Shown piece after piece: positions 15,601 through 23,992 of a stretch of 64,000 nt of DNA. The stretch is from Prevotellaceae bacterium UBA4332. Lineage in GTDB: Bacteria > Bacteroidota > Bacteroidia > Bacteroidales > Bacteroidaceae. Every line of letters starts with the position of its first letter. The stretch's first letter is position 1. The translations under genes and the position numbers were made by a program. A model generated the notes under the pieces. That model ran no database searches. It was not told the origin of the DNA and was given only the letters and a program-made list of their open reading frames with translations. The stretch lies in the NCBI GenBank assembly GCA_002394365.1, contig DGTQ01000023.1, positions 1 through 64,000 on the forward strand, in the 5' to 3' direction.

Positions 15601-17779
15601 AAGCAACGGTGAGTTTCTTGCCACTACGGGTTACACCAGCGTTATCTACCAAGTCAACGTGTGTCTCACCTGCATCTACAGAGGCACTGATGTTACCACC
15701 GTCAGTACCATAGCGAGCAGCCTGGAAGCTGAGCTTGCTTGGAACGAATGAGAAACCATCCTCTGGGGTAAGTGTCAGTGTGAGAGTATTGTCTGTTCCT
15801 GCTGTAGAAGAAAGGGAAGCGCCTGTACCATTATATATACGTGTCTGAGTGATGTTATTCTCACCATCTGCACCTTGGTAGCTCTTGGTTCCCTCTACTG
15901 TCAGTGAGCTGCCTGCTGACCATGATTTGCCAGCAAAACATGCACCGAGTGTCTCTGGGTCGAATACTGCATCGTCGCCCTGTGCTGTACCGCCCTTATC
16001 AAGTGCAAAAGATACTGCTCCTGTTATGTTGACACCAGCTGCGTCCTTAGACTGACCGCTGACAACTACGTCAGAGATACATATCCAGCGACCGCTATCT
16101 ACGCTGCCAGACCAAGGATATACACGGATAAGGAGCTGCTCGCCCTCTTCTACCTTGATAACGTCCTCATTGTTTATCTCGTTCCATGTGCCTGTAAGCG
16201 CAGCAGAGGTAGAGAAGATAGTCTTACGGGTTACGAAACCGTCAGTAGAATAGTAAGCATGACACTGCAGCGAACCACCGCCCTGTGCCTTTATCTTCAT
16301 AGCTATGCTATTGATGTCGAGTTTCCTGCCTTCTGGAGCAGTAACAGCAAACTGTACATACTGGTTCTGGTCGTCGATAGCGGCTGTTGGCCAAGTGCCT
16401 GTAGAACCTGTAGGTGCTATGAGTGCGCCATAACCGTTAACGTAACCATAAGTTCCAAGACCCTCGTATGTTACATCGCTTGCGGTTGCGCTGCCACCTT
16501 CAACAGCAGCTTTCTCCTTGTCGGTGTTGCTCATCGTCCATGTAGCAGTGAATGGGTCACCACCGCCGAGTTCTACAACATTAATAGTTACAGGTACTTC
16601 AATCTTGTGGCTTCCCTGTGTAGCAGTAACAGTACCTTCGAACTTGCCTACTGCAGAAAGAGTTACACGAGCATAGAAGGTCTTGATAAGCGAGCCATTC
16701 TCATAATCTGCTGTGAGAGAGGTAGTCCAGTTCTGTTTGTCGGTAGAAAGCATGATGCCCTCTGTTGCAGTTACCTCAACAGTGCCTGATGCTGGGTCAA
16801 GACCCAATCCGCTAAGAGTCATTTCCTTCATGGCTGTCTTGCCGAGGTAGCCCTCGCCGAGGTCGGCTGAAGATGGAGAAATAGCGAGGTCAGTAGGTAT
16901 CTCGATAGCATCTGTGAGAATACCTGCTTCCTTTATAAGCTGTGCACAAAGACGTGCTGCCGTCAGCGCACCTGTAAGGTTATAGTGGGTGTTATCCTGT
17001 TCGCCACCCTTGTCGAAGAGGGCTGCATAACACTTGTCGTATGTTCCATAAGACTCATACAGGCTCTTTGTCGCTGCTGTCATATCAATGAACTGTACAC
17101 CTTCCTCCTGAGCAAGTTGCTTCATCTGGTAGGTGAAGTCCATAGAATGGTCATCTGCAGGAAGTTTGGTTCCGCTTACAGGACCAGAAGCAGTGAGCAC
17201 CTGATACTTGTCGCCCATGTCGTGACGACCTGCACGGGTGATGGGAGCCGAGCCACTGGTGAAATAACAACGGCAAACGGCAGACACGAGAATAGGTGTA
17301 GCACCCTTCTCCTTTACCGCGTCACAAATCTGCTTCAGGCAAGACTTGTAGGTCTTGTTAGGAATGGTACCACGACCATCACTCTTCACCTTGGCAGCGT
17401 TAGTAGCGTCACCAACAGACTCGTAGTAAGCCTGCAACTCCAGGTTGTCCATACCGCCAAACTGCGTGTCGTTATGGGCAAACTGTATCAACACATAGTC
17501 ACCAGCCTCAACATTGTTCTTGGCATTCTGCCACAACTCGTTGTAGCCAGCGCGAGAGTCACGTCCACCCTTAGCATAGTTGACGGAAGTCCAACCGTTG
17601 GTGAGGAAGTTACCGAAGTACATTCCCCAACCACGCGTGTTGGTGACATTCTCATCATAATTTGCCATAGTGGAATCTCCCAGCGTGTGCACTTTCTTGG
17701 CACTCGCATTCATGCTTACGCCCATTATAATAAGGAGCGCAAACAGGAACATCCATAATTGATGAAATCTTTGTCTCAT
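12668..17779 (-). CDS. Giant secreted pectin de-esterifying enzyme: SGNH acetylesterase plus CE8 pectinesterase
   Basis: The protein has 1703 residues with a signal peptide at 1-27. Residues 28-300 are an SGNH/CE12 rhamnogalacturonan-acetylesterase-type domain, with the nucleophile Ser in LGDSTM, GGRDSRAGYNELW, FAHNDTQ, and the acid/base pair near DNTHYNLTGA. Several beta domains follow. Near 780-930 are two InlB-type bacterial repeats (FGYAFKEWQDADG), and near 1143-1240 is a bacterial Ig-like (Big_5) domain. About 1246-1580 is a CE8 pectin methylesterase beta-helix, with GYQDTYVS (oxyanion and general-acid region), GRTDYMCGKGD in place of the usual DFIFG, and LGRPWG. An Ig-like part and the tail KVIKNGRLYIGDFNISGQRVK-type close it, probably a T9SS signal. 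The enzyme would remove acetyl and methyl groups so that pectate lyases can act. The AraC-type sensor next door is its likely regulator. Confidence 0.9.
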   Translation of the reverse strand: MRQRFHQLWMFLFALLIIMGVSMNASAKKVHTLGDSTMANYDENVTNTRGWGMYFGNFLTNGWTSVNYAKGGRDSRAGYNELWQNAKNNVEAGDYVLIQFAHNDTQFGGMDNLELQAYYESVGDATNAAKVKSDGRGTIPNKTYKSCLKQICDAVKEKGATPILVSAVCRCYFTSGSAPITRAGRHDMGDKYQVLTASGPVSGTKLPADDHSMDFTYQMKQLAQEEGVQFIDMTAATKSLYESYGTYDKCYAALFDKGGEQDNTHYNLTGALTAARLCAQLIKEAGILTDAIEIPTDLAISPSSADLGEGYLGKTAMKEMTLSGLGLDPASGTVEVTATEGIMLSTDKQNWTTSLTADYENGSLIKTFYARVTLSAVGKFEGTVTATQGSHKIEVPVTINVVELGGGDPFTATWTMSNTDKEKAAVEGGSATASDVTYEGLGTYGYVNGYGALIAPTGSTGTWPTAAIDDQNQYVQFAVTAPEGRKLDINSIAMKIKAQGGGSLQCHAYYSTDGFVTRKTIFSTSAALTGTWNEINNEDVIKVEEGEQLLIRVYPWSGSVDSGRWICISDVVVSGQSKDAAGVNITGAVSFALDKGGTAQGDDAVFDPETLGACFAGKSWSAGSSLTVEGTKSYQGADGENNITQTRIYNGTGASLSSTAGTDNTLTLTLTPEDGFSFVPSKLSFQAARYGTDGGNISASVDAGETHVDLVDNAGVTRSGKKLTVASFSEAIDGITATADKPLKVNFSFLGIGKTKEMGLSNVVIEGQLVGAQAQVTKYMLTTQVAPSAEAGSITRNPEMEQYKEGSTVTLKATKNFGYAFKEWQDADGNTVSTDAETTVTMDAEKTMKAVFEAVPVYTVIAKVANDSEREGLGSITLTPNDHDGKYEAGTQITAVANESKIIKFINWEDNSTNVSRQITVNEDMTITANYEVQDFIAVFDASKTANYAYTTTSGYPFSADEVWDANRNAKASVVKVSDGSLLYSQSSGTPVVRNRQSVVISQINGLYQNGYDTRDIAWQYQFSTKGFTSAKFVADMCAKNAATKQYKALISVDGGEFTELKSAWEVTANAVNPLSIDLPASAIEKETVVIRITGTGDDIYNTGYAFDKTFDGMKYSDHSESGVGNVYVLGEAVVVADEEAPVLVTPTIPADNATNVSASGRITISFNERIESAGSNAAITLNGVVLTPTWNSRSVSFDYTGLDYSKSYVFTLPANYVQDRSGNKYAEAVTINFTTMSRPTVAKAMYDFIVPDDGTIDEALAAANNRADKAARYRVFIKDSAEPYVFHPAGTVTGGDGNTYDNPTSVLSASNTSFIGESIEGVVLTNITPAATWDNGFGSACPLEGIGKGDVLQIKGTDSYFQNLTIKTSMGDAHGRDIAVNDQSNRTIFKDAQLWGYQDTYVSNNQNGKFYFEGGVIRGRTDYMCGKGDVYYNKVTLRQVASGYAAVPSLPKQYGYIYQSCKIIGDSNSGVDGTYTLGRPWGKGTPIALFIDTEMEVKPSAIGWSEMSGGYPARFAEYGSHTPSGAAVSTEGRKTQYDAYDDYNKETGVYTNRRIETCDPILTAAEAAVPTLQVVMGQDDNWQPTLLTEQAPVPANVAVSEGIITWEDSPYALLYAVCKDGKVVAFTTESTYTPTENGSYSVRAANEMGGLSAASVAVEIAEATAIENVDANDNLNVNVPVKVIKNGRLYIGDFNISGQRVK

Positions 17780-17835
17780 TTGGTTAATAATTAGTTTGTT
17801 TTTATTTGGTTAGTTAGTTTTGGGATTTTCGCTTG

Positions 17836-17843
17836 CAAAGTTA
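17836..17843 (-). promoter_or_regulatory. -7 promoter element of the giant esterase
   Basis: The minus strand reads TAACTTTG about 60 nt before the start codon. The leader between contains TTAACTAACC-like repeats. Confidence 0.65.
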
Positions 17844-17907
17844 CGAATTCTCTACTTCATCTATTTATTAAAATACTTTCAAACAGGTTGCAAATAAAAA
17901 CAAGAAA

Positions 17908-17945
17908 GGTGCAATTTTATCCCACCATGAGGGTAAAATTGCACC
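17908..17945 (-). terminator. Strong terminator of the regulator run
   Basis: GGTGCAATTTTA and TAAAATTGCACC form a perfect 12-bp stem that extends by CCC/GGG with one bulge. On the minus strand a T-rich stretch follows. It separates the AraC-sensor gene from the esterase promoter. Confidence 0.8.
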
Positions 17946-17981
17946 ACCTTACAGCGTAAGACGCTGATATTTAGCGACTAA

Positions 17982-20492
17982 CTAATTTGACATTCTGTAG
18001 TCGCTTGGCGACATATCCATAGAGGCTTTGAAGACCTTTGAGAAATACTTAGGGTCAGAGAAACCGCAGGCATAAGCTATCTCATTTACACTCTTCGAAG
18101 TCTTCTCCAGCATCTGACAAGCCTTCTTCAGACGAGCCTCTCGCAGGAAGTCAGCTGGCGTGACACCGAGTATGCTCTTCATCTTACGGTTCAGGCTCGA
18201 ACGGGACGTTGCCGTAGCGTCTGCCATATCCTCTACGCCTACATAGCTGTTGCCGATGTTCTTTTCCACAAACTCCATCAGGCGACGCATGAATGCCTCG
18301 TCTTCCTCATTCAGGTGAGAAACAACTAAGGTGTCCGTCTGGGGTTGTTCTTCGCTCTCGTTTTCTGTTGTTCCTTCTTGGCTGTCCGACTGCTTGGAGA
18401 TAAGCTTCAGGTAGGCTTGCAGGTTCTCCTCTCGCTGCACTCGCAGGTGGCGTATATATACTATGGTATATGTTACGCCTGCCACAAGCCCTATGAACAG
18501 AAGCAGGTAGAGGATGTAGGCATACCATGTTTCCCAGAAGGCTGGCTCCACTATTATCACCACCTTGCGCACGTTGTTTACCCACAGTCCTTCGGCATTG
18601 GTAGAGGCTACCTCAAAGATGTATGTGCCTGGTGCGAGATTGTAGAGGCTAGAAGTGCGTGATTCCTGCGGAATACTCCATTCTGACTCGTCATCAGGCT
18701 GCCACCAATGGCGCTCTTCAGTAATACGTGTTATGTACTTTATCTGCGAATTGTCCGTATAGTCGAGTGAAGCATAAGAAAGTGTTATGTCTCGCTCATC
18801 TTTTGAAAGGCGTATAGTATCGCAGTTTTCGGCAGCATAATCAATACGTCTTCCAGGTATGGAGTAAGAAGTCAGCACAAGTTTTGGTACATATATACGC
18901 TGGTGGAAGGCTGTTTCTGGTATCATGAGCACTCCTGACTCAAGCGACAGCAGCCACATACCATTCTTCAAAAGGATGGGCTCTGCGTCGGAAAACCTCG
19001 ATTCCATCGAGAAAAACAGGTCGTTGAAGTTCTCCTTGACATTGGTATCGACATTCAGGCGCGTCACCTGGTTATTACACTGTATGAGTATCTGGTCGCC
19101 AACTTCCGCCATAGCGAGTGCTGCATCGGAACCCATACCATTAGATGTATCGAAATGCCTGAAATCGAAGCGTGTTGCCCTGAGGTCCTTGGTCTCCAGC
19201 ATCTCCACGCCACCGCTCTCGGTAGAGAGAAAGAGTCTGCCCTTGCGGTCTATAATCATGTCCATCAGCGCACTGCACGAAAGGCTTTTTGCTCGTTGCG
19301 CCTCTCTCACATGAACTCGGAACGTCATCTCTTCTGGCTTGCGCTTAAGTCCGTCAACCACAAGAAAACCGTCGGTAGAGGTGGCAAGCAACAGGGAGTC
19401 GCCCAGTATCTTGAGTCTGCGCAACTGGGAATTGTTCTGCGGGTGGCTCTTCAGCACATTATTGAAGTTCTTGAAGGTGAGTTTCTCTGCTGAAGGTTTC
19501 TCCACCAGATTCAGTCCGCCGCCCTGGGTTGCCAACCACAGGCGACCCCACTTGTCCTCCTTTATGTCATATATGTATGCGCAGTTTATCTTTGTTCCGT
19601 TGCTTGCTTCAACAGGCGAGCCCTCACGGAAATTCTCAAAGGTGAACACTCCATCCTCCGTCTCGTGAACGCGGAAAAGACCGTCGGGCTTACTGCCAAA
19701 CCAGAAAGTGCCGTTCCGCTGCTGATACACCACGTATATCGGACTAATGAACGAAACCAGTTCCTTGTGCAACCTGCCGTCTGCGCCGAGATAACCTATG
19801 AGGTTAGCATCCTTGTCGAGCACGGTCACGGTCTTCTGGTTGCGGGTGGTAATCCATATCCTGCCTTTCTTGTCTATATACATGCAGCGCACTATGTCCT
19901 GTGGAACTACGGTCAAGGGGGTGGCAACCTGCGAAAGTGCCGAAATCTTGTCGATGCCGTAGGTACACATTATCCAGTAGTTTTTCTGCGTGTCCTGCAT
20001 GAGCTGTCTTACATCGGGGAAGGAATAGCCGTTGATGGTCATAGGCTTGCTCGACCATACCGAGGTGTCATAGTTCATCCTTGCATTATAACGCTCCTGT
20101 ATCTCGGGGTCGAGCTCTTCAAACATATATGTCTTGAGGTTGAAGCGCCACACCCTGCTGCTTATGGAGCAGTAGATGTTGCCGTCTTCACCCATTATGA
20201 TGTTCCTTATACGGTCTGATGCAAGGTTGTTTCCGTCTCCAGGAAGGGACTTGAATATTGCAAAATCATAGCCGTCGTAGCGATTCAAGCCGTTCCATGT
20301 GGCAAACCACATAAAGCCCTTGTTATCCTGCAGCATCTTGGTGGCATGCCATTGCGACATACCACTATGGTCGTCGTAATGCACATGACGATAGCGAAGC
20401 TGCTGCGTCTTGGCACTATCGCCTGCCTGGGGATCTGCCGTCAGGATTACAGAAAATGTAATTGCAAAAATAGTAGTTAGTAGTCTATTCAT
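17982..20492 (-). CDS. Membrane-tethered sensor/AraC regulator without kinase or receiver domains
   Basis: The protein has 836 residues. The signal peptide is followed by a periplasmic two-component-regulator propeller (blades such as GFMWFATWNGLNRYDGY, GRIWITTRNQ, GRLWLATQGGGLN, GRLFLSTESGGVEML). A Y_Y_Y-type domain follows (about 570-650), then one transmembrane helix (about 655-680). After a 60-residue acidic linker comes an AraC-type helix-turn-helix (about 735-836, ending GFSDPKYFSKVFKASMDMSPSDYR). Classical hybrid two-component systems of Bacteroidetes have histidine kinase and receiver domains in between; none is present here. It should sense a pectin oligosaccharide and bind DNA from the membrane. 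Its ATG overlaps the pgeF stop (ATGA at 20489-20492). Confidence 0.92.
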   Translation of the reverse strand: MNRLLTTIFAITFSVILTADPQAGDSAKTQQLRYRHVHYDDHSGMSQWHATKMLQDNKGFMWFATWNGLNRYDGYDFAIFKSLPGDGNNLASDRIRNIIMGEDGNIYCSISSRVWRFNLKTYMFEELDPEIQERYNARMNYDTSVWSSKPMTINGYSFPDVRQLMQDTQKNYWIMCTYGIDKISALSQVATPLTVVPQDIVRCMYIDKKGRIWITTRNQKTVTVLDKDANLIGYLGADGRLHKELVSFISPIYVVYQQRNGTFWFGSKPDGLFRVHETEDGVFTFENFREGSPVEASNGTKINCAYIYDIKEDKWGRLWLATQGGGLNLVEKPSAEKLTFKNFNNVLKSHPQNNSQLRRLKILGDSLLLATSTDGFLVVDGLKRKPEEMTFRVHVREAQRAKSLSCSALMDMIIDRKGRLFLSTESGGVEMLETKDLRATRFDFRHFDTSNGMGSDAALAMAEVGDQILIQCNNQVTRLNVDTNVKENFNDLFFSMESRFSDAEPILLKNGMWLLSLESGVLMIPETAFHQRIYVPKLVLTSYSIPGRRIDYAAENCDTIRLSKDERDITLSYASLDYTDNSQIKYITRITEERHWWQPDDESEWSIPQESRTSSLYNLAPGTYIFEVASTNAEGLWVNNVRKVVIIVEPAFWETWYAYILYLLLFIGLVAGVTYTIVYIRHLRVQREENLQAYLKLISKQSDSQEGTTENESEEQPQTDTLVVSHLNEEDEAFMRRLMEFVEKNIGNSYVGVEDMADATATSRSSLNRKMKSILGVTPADFLREARLKKACQMLEKTSKSVNEIAYACGFSDPKYFSKVFKASMDMSPSDYRMSN

Positions 20493-21229
20493 AGTCTTCT
20501 CTTTAACATGAACCCTGTTAGTATTCTACCGCATTTCACGTCTCCCGTCTGCTCTCTGCGTGCTGAGAAATAACGCTCGTCTGTGTAGGTATCTACCGAT
20601 GAAACCGCTATTTTTTGAGCCTCAACGCCTTTGGCAAGCAGTTGGCGACGGTTTACCTCCTTCAGGTCTATATGAGGTTTCTCTCTGGGCAGTTCGTCTT
20701 TCTTCGTATTAGGGAGCCATATCGTGACGTCATCCATCTTGAAACCAGCTCCAGTAAACCTGTCGAGCACCTCCTGCCCCACCTCGAAACTCTCCTGAGA
20801 TATGCCTGGCCCTATGACGGCAGTACACTGAGCAGGCTCTGTGCCGAAGGCTTGCGTCATAGCATCCATAGCCTTCTCGACTATCCTTAGCACTGTGCCC
20901 TTCCAGCCTGCGTGGATAGCTGCTGCCGCATGGTGAGCCTCGTCATACACAAGGACGGGTATGCAGTCTGCTGTGCTTATGCCGAGCACCACCTCGGGCA
21001 CATTGCTTATAACAGCGTCAACACCATCGAGAAGTGCCTCTTTCTGCTCTTTGGGCAAAGCAAGAAACAGCTCGTCTATCTGATATATGCGGTCTGTATG
21101 CGTTTGGTGAGGGCGGGCAAACCTCTCCTGACTCACGCCAAGCAGGGGGCAGAGTATTGAGGGATTGCGTCCTACTGTTCTGTCTGTAGTGAATGATACT
21201 ATGTCCTTACCAAGGTTGTAGTATAGCAT
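20489..21229 (-). CDS. pgeF: PgeF/YfiH-type purine nucleoside phosphorylase-like (laccase-domain) protein
   Basis: The 246-residue protein belongs to the YfiH/DUF152 family, with metal ligands in STADCIPV (Cys), IHAGWKGT (His) and an upstream HQTHTDRIY motif. Family members have been described as purine nucleoside phosphorylases/adenosine deaminases and, in E. coli, as a peptidoglycan editing factor (PgeF). It lies between obgE (1-nt overlap with the obgE stop) and the AraC-sensor gene (4-nt overlap), so all three are translationally coupled. Confidence 0.9.
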   Translation of the reverse strand: MLYYNLGKDIVSFTTDRTVGRNPSILCPLLGVSQERFARPHQTHTDRIYQIDELFLALPKEQKEALLDGVDAVISNVPEVVLGISTADCIPVLVYDEAHHAAAAIHAGWKGTVLRIVEKAMDAMTQAFGTEPAQCTAVIGPGISQESFEVGQEVLDRFTGAGFKMDDVTIWLPNTKKDELPREKPHIDLKEVNRRQLLAKGVEAQKIAVSSVDTYTDERYFSARREQTGDVKCGRILTGFMLKRRL

Positions 21230-22422
21230 TAGATGTATTCAAAATCCTCGATTTCATCGACATTTTCTTCGTCGATAATATCCATATCCACTTCCTCGCC
21301 TGTTTCTTCCAGAGCTCCAATTTCTGTGTCGGCATTGCGGTCTTCTGCAAACACTTCGTCAGCAAGGAAACTCAAGTCCTTGTCTCTATGAACAAGCGTG
21401 TCTTCGGCTATCACTCCCTGTATCTTGTTGGACTCTGCATTGAGTTCCTTCCAGAGAATATCCTTCAAGTCGTTGATACCCATACCCGTAACGCTGGAGA
21501 TAAAGACCACCTGCAGGTCCTCTGGCAGGTCTTTCCTGAGCATTTCTATGAGCTCTTCGTCAAGCAAATCACACTTGGTAACGGCGAGCACCCGATGCTT
21601 CTGCAGCATCTCGGGATTAAACTTCTGCAATTCGTTCAGCAGCAACTGGTATTCCTTCTTTATGTCGTCGGTATCGCCTGGCACCATAAAGAGCAGGAGC
21701 GAGTTGCGCTCTATGTGGCGGAGGAACCTCAGTCCCAAGCCTTTACCCTCTGCTGCTCCTTCTATTATGCCAGGAATGTCAGCCATAACGAATGACTGGT
21801 TGTCTCTGTAACTCACTATGCCGAGTGAAGGCTCCAGAGTGGTAAACGGATAGTTGGCTATCTTGGGCTTAGCAGCCGAAAGGCTCGACAGGAGGGTTGA
21901 CTTACCTGCATTAGGCAAACCCACGAGTCCGACATCGGCAAGGAGTTTCAGCTCCATGATTACAGTCATCTCCTGCATCGGCTCGCCTGGCTGGGCATAG
22001 CGTGGGGCTTGGTTCGTAGCGGTGCGGAACTGGAAGTTGCCCAGTCCGCCTCTGCCTCCCTTCAGCAGTACTACCTCCTGCCCGTCTTCCATAACATCGC
22101 AGACGTATTTGCCTGTCTCTGCGTTATATACCACAGTACCACAGGGCACATCTATATAGACATCCTTGCCATCAGTACCATGACACTTGTCTCTGCCACC
22201 ATTGCCACCATGCTCAGCGTAGATGTGGCGCTGATAGCGCAAGTGGAGCAGAGTCCAGTAATTATGATTGCCACGCAGAATGATGCTCCCACCTTTTCCT
22301 CCGTCGCCTCCGTCAGGACCTCCATTGGGGTTATACTTCACGTGCTTTAGGTGCATACTGCCCCTTCCGCCCTTGCCCGAGCGGCATCTTATCTTTACGT
22401 AATCTACGAAGTTACTTTCCAT
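21229..22422 (-). CDS. obgE: GTPase Obg, ribosome assembly and stress factor
   Basis: The protein has 397 residues. The N-terminal Obg fold (about 1-160) has Gly-rich loops, for example CRSGKGGRGSMHLKH and NGGPDGGDGGKGG. The G domain carries GLPNAGKST (G1), ANYPFTT (G2), DIPG (G3) and TKCD (G4). The C-terminus is an acidic tail (EEVDMDIIDEENVDEIEDF) instead of the OCT domain of Firmicutes. The gene is preceded by the 21-bp array at 22442-22609 that separates it from adk. Confidence 0.97.
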   Translation of the reverse strand: MESNFVDYVKIRCRSGKGGRGSMHLKHVKYNPNGGPDGGDGGKGGSIILRGNHNYWTLLHLRYQRHIYAEHGGNGGRDKCHGTDGKDVYIDVPCGTVVYNAETGKYVCDVMEDGQEVVLLKGGRGGLGNFQFRTATNQAPRYAQPGEPMQEMTVIMELKLLADVGLVGLPNAGKSTLLSSLSAAKPKIANYPFTTLEPSLGIVSYRDNQSFVMADIPGIIEGAAEGKGLGLRFLRHIERNSLLLFMVPGDTDDIKKEYQLLLNELQKFNPEMLQKHRVLAVTKCDLLDEELIEMLRKDLPEDLQVVFISSVTGMGINDLKDILWKELNAESNKIQGVIAEDTLVHRDKDLSFLADEVFAEDRNADTEIGALEETGEEVDMDIIDEENVDEIEDFEYI

Positions 22423-22441
22423 TTTCTTGCTTTGCTTATAA

Positions 22442-22609
22442 GGTTGGGCGTGTAGCTTCTAAAGACGGGCGCTTAGCCTCTGAGTGTGGGTGCTTAGCTT
22501 CCGAAGGCGGGTGCTTAGCCTCTAAATGTGGGTGCTTAGCTTCTGCTTCAAATTTGCTAGCAAATTCATTAAATTTACTAGTTAATTTGCAAAATTTGCT
22601 AGCAAATTT
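22442..22609 (-). repeat. 21-bp tandem array 2 (eight units, two sequence types)
   Basis: Read on the minus strand from 22609, eight exact 21-nt units follow. Three palindromic ones are of the type AAATTTGCTAGCAAATTTTGC. Five are of the type TTAGAGGCTAAGCACCCGCCT. All keep GCTA or ACTA at the same place in the unit. The second type shares AAGCTAAGCACCC with array 1. The array fills the adk-obgE gap. It could be read as heptapeptides (FASKFxx, EAKHPxx), but this frame starts inside the adk stop region with no ribosome site. Confidence 0.88.
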
Positions 22610-22626
22610 GATGTAGAAGCAAAGGA

Positions 22627-23199
22627 CTAGCAAGCAGCGATTGCCTTACTAATCTCAGAATAAATGCCATCAATGGTTCCTACACCCTGAATCTGGGCGT
22701 ATTTACCCTGCTTGATATAGAAATCTTTGAGAGGGAGAGTCTGTGAATAGTATGTGTCGAGGCGCTTCTTGGCTGTCTCCTCGTTGTCGTCTGCTCTGCC
22801 TGAACTTGCTCCACGTGCTATGATGCGCTTGATGAGTTCCTCGTCTGGCACCTCAAGACCGATTACCACATTCACAGCCTCGCCACGCTCCTTGAGCATC
22901 TCGTCGAGAGCCTGAGCCTGAGCGATGGTACGTGGGAAACCATCGAAGATAACACCTGGGATGTCCTTGCCCTGGGCATCGAGTGTGGAAGCGAGCATGT
23001 CGATAATGAGTGAGTCGGGCACGAGCTTGCCCTCGTTGATGTACTGAGAGGCTGTCTTGCCAAGCTCTGTGCCTGCCTTGATTTCTGCACGAAGCACATC
23101 GCCTGTTGATATGTGTGCAACGCCATACTCTGCAATAATCTTGTCACTCTGTGTGCCCTTACCTGAACCTGGGGCACCGAAAATTACGATATTCTTCAT
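22627..23199 (-). CDS. adk: Adenylate kinase
   Basis: The 190-residue enzyme interconverts ATP + AMP and 2 ADP. The P-loop is FGAPGSGKGTQ. The AMP-binding region has HISTGDVLRAEI, and FDGFPRT lies at about 85. The lid is short (ARGASSGRADDNEETAKKRL) without zinc cysteines, as in short adenylate kinases. It is followed by obgE and preceded by hpt on the same strand. Confidence 0.97.
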   Translation of the reverse strand: MKNIVIFGAPGSGKGTQSDKIIAEYGVAHISTGDVLRAEIKAGTELGKTASQYINEGKLVPDSLIIDMLASTLDAQGKDIPGVIFDGFPRTIAQAQALDEMLKERGEAVNVVIGLEVPDEELIKRIIARGASSGRADDNEETAKKRLDTYYSQTLPLKDFYIKQGKYAQIQGVGTIDGIYSEISKAIAAC

Positions 23200-23275
23200 T
23201 TCTTTTTTATGTTAAAAATTATATTCTTATTCCTTATTCCTTTATTCTTTATCTCTAATTGCTAATTGCTAATTC

Positions 23276-23821
23276 CTAATTAACCAAAGAATAAATGTCC
23301 CTCAGCTGTCTTCCCTGCTGCTCGTAGTCCAGACCATAGCCCACGATGAAGGCTTCTGGCAACTGCATGCCCACATACTTTACTTCCAGCCCTGTTACCT
23401 TCAGCTTTTCTGGCTTGAAGGAGAAAGCGCATATCTCAACGCTTGCAGGGTGCTGCTGGGCGAGGGCATCCTTGAGGAACTGCATGCTGTAGCCCGTTTC
23501 CACTATGTCCTCTATTATCACCACGTGCCTGCCCGATATGTCTTCTGTGACGGGCAGTATACCTATTATCTTGCCCGTTGACTCTATGCCTGCATAGCTC
23601 TTGAGCTTGGCAAAGGTTATCTCGCAGGGGAACGTTATATGCCTGAGCAGGTCGCCTGCAAAGACAAAAGCACCGTTGAGCACCACTACAAAGACGGGGT
23701 TCTTGTCCTTGTAGTCGGCTGTTATCTGCTCTGCCACCTTACCGACTGCCTCGAGTATGTCTTGCTCCAAGATAGTCTTTTCGAAGGTCTTGCCGAGGAT
23801 TGTTATGCGTTCTTTTGCCAT
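23276..23821 (-). CDS. hpt: Hypoxanthine phosphoribosyltransferase
   Basis: This 181-residue purine salvage enzyme has the PRPP-binding motif VVIIEDIVETGYSM. FVVVLNGAFVFAGDLLR forms the early loop, and KLKSYAG matches the flexible loop. It starts the run hpt-adk-obgE-pgeF-AraC sensor. The 76-nt gap before adk is made of TTATTCCTTA-type words. Confidence 0.96.
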   Translation of the reverse strand: MAKERITILGKTFEKTILEQDILEAVGKVAEQITADYKDKNPVFVVVLNGAFVFAGDLLRHITFPCEITFAKLKSYAGIESTGKIIGILPVTEDISGRHVVIIEDIVETGYSMQFLKDALAQQHPASVEICAFSFKPEKLKVTGLEVKYVGMQLPEAFIVGYGLDYEQQGRQLRDIYSLVN

Positions 23822-23878
23822 AGGGTAAACTGCGTGCTTTGTGTGGGGGAAATGCAGGGGATTATGCTAAATCGCTTA

Positions 23879-23886
23879 CAAAAGTA
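23879..23886 (-). promoter_or_regulatory. -7 promoter element of hpt
   Basis: The minus strand reads TACTTTTG, and TTTG lies about 19 nt upstream (plus-strand CAAA at 23906-23909), matching the Bacteroidetes promoter layout. Confidence 0.75.
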
Positions 23887-23951
23887 CAAAAAAACATCGA
23901 ATAGCCAAATACTTTCCTCCTTATACTTTATAGTTTATATGATTTTTTTTG

Positions 23952-23959
23952 TACTTTTG
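23952..23959 (+). promoter_or_regulatory. -7 promoter element of nnr
   Basis: TACTTTTG is followed by GCAG, 33 nt before the nnr start. It is divergent from the hpt promoter within 70 bp. Confidence 0.7.
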
Positions 23960-23992
23960 CAGTGTTTTTGAAAATTTTTTCCTCTTTGCATC

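Noticed and set aside
22436..22633. 65-codon frame over array 2
   Set aside because: It begins inside the end of adk without a ribosome site and consists only of repeat units.
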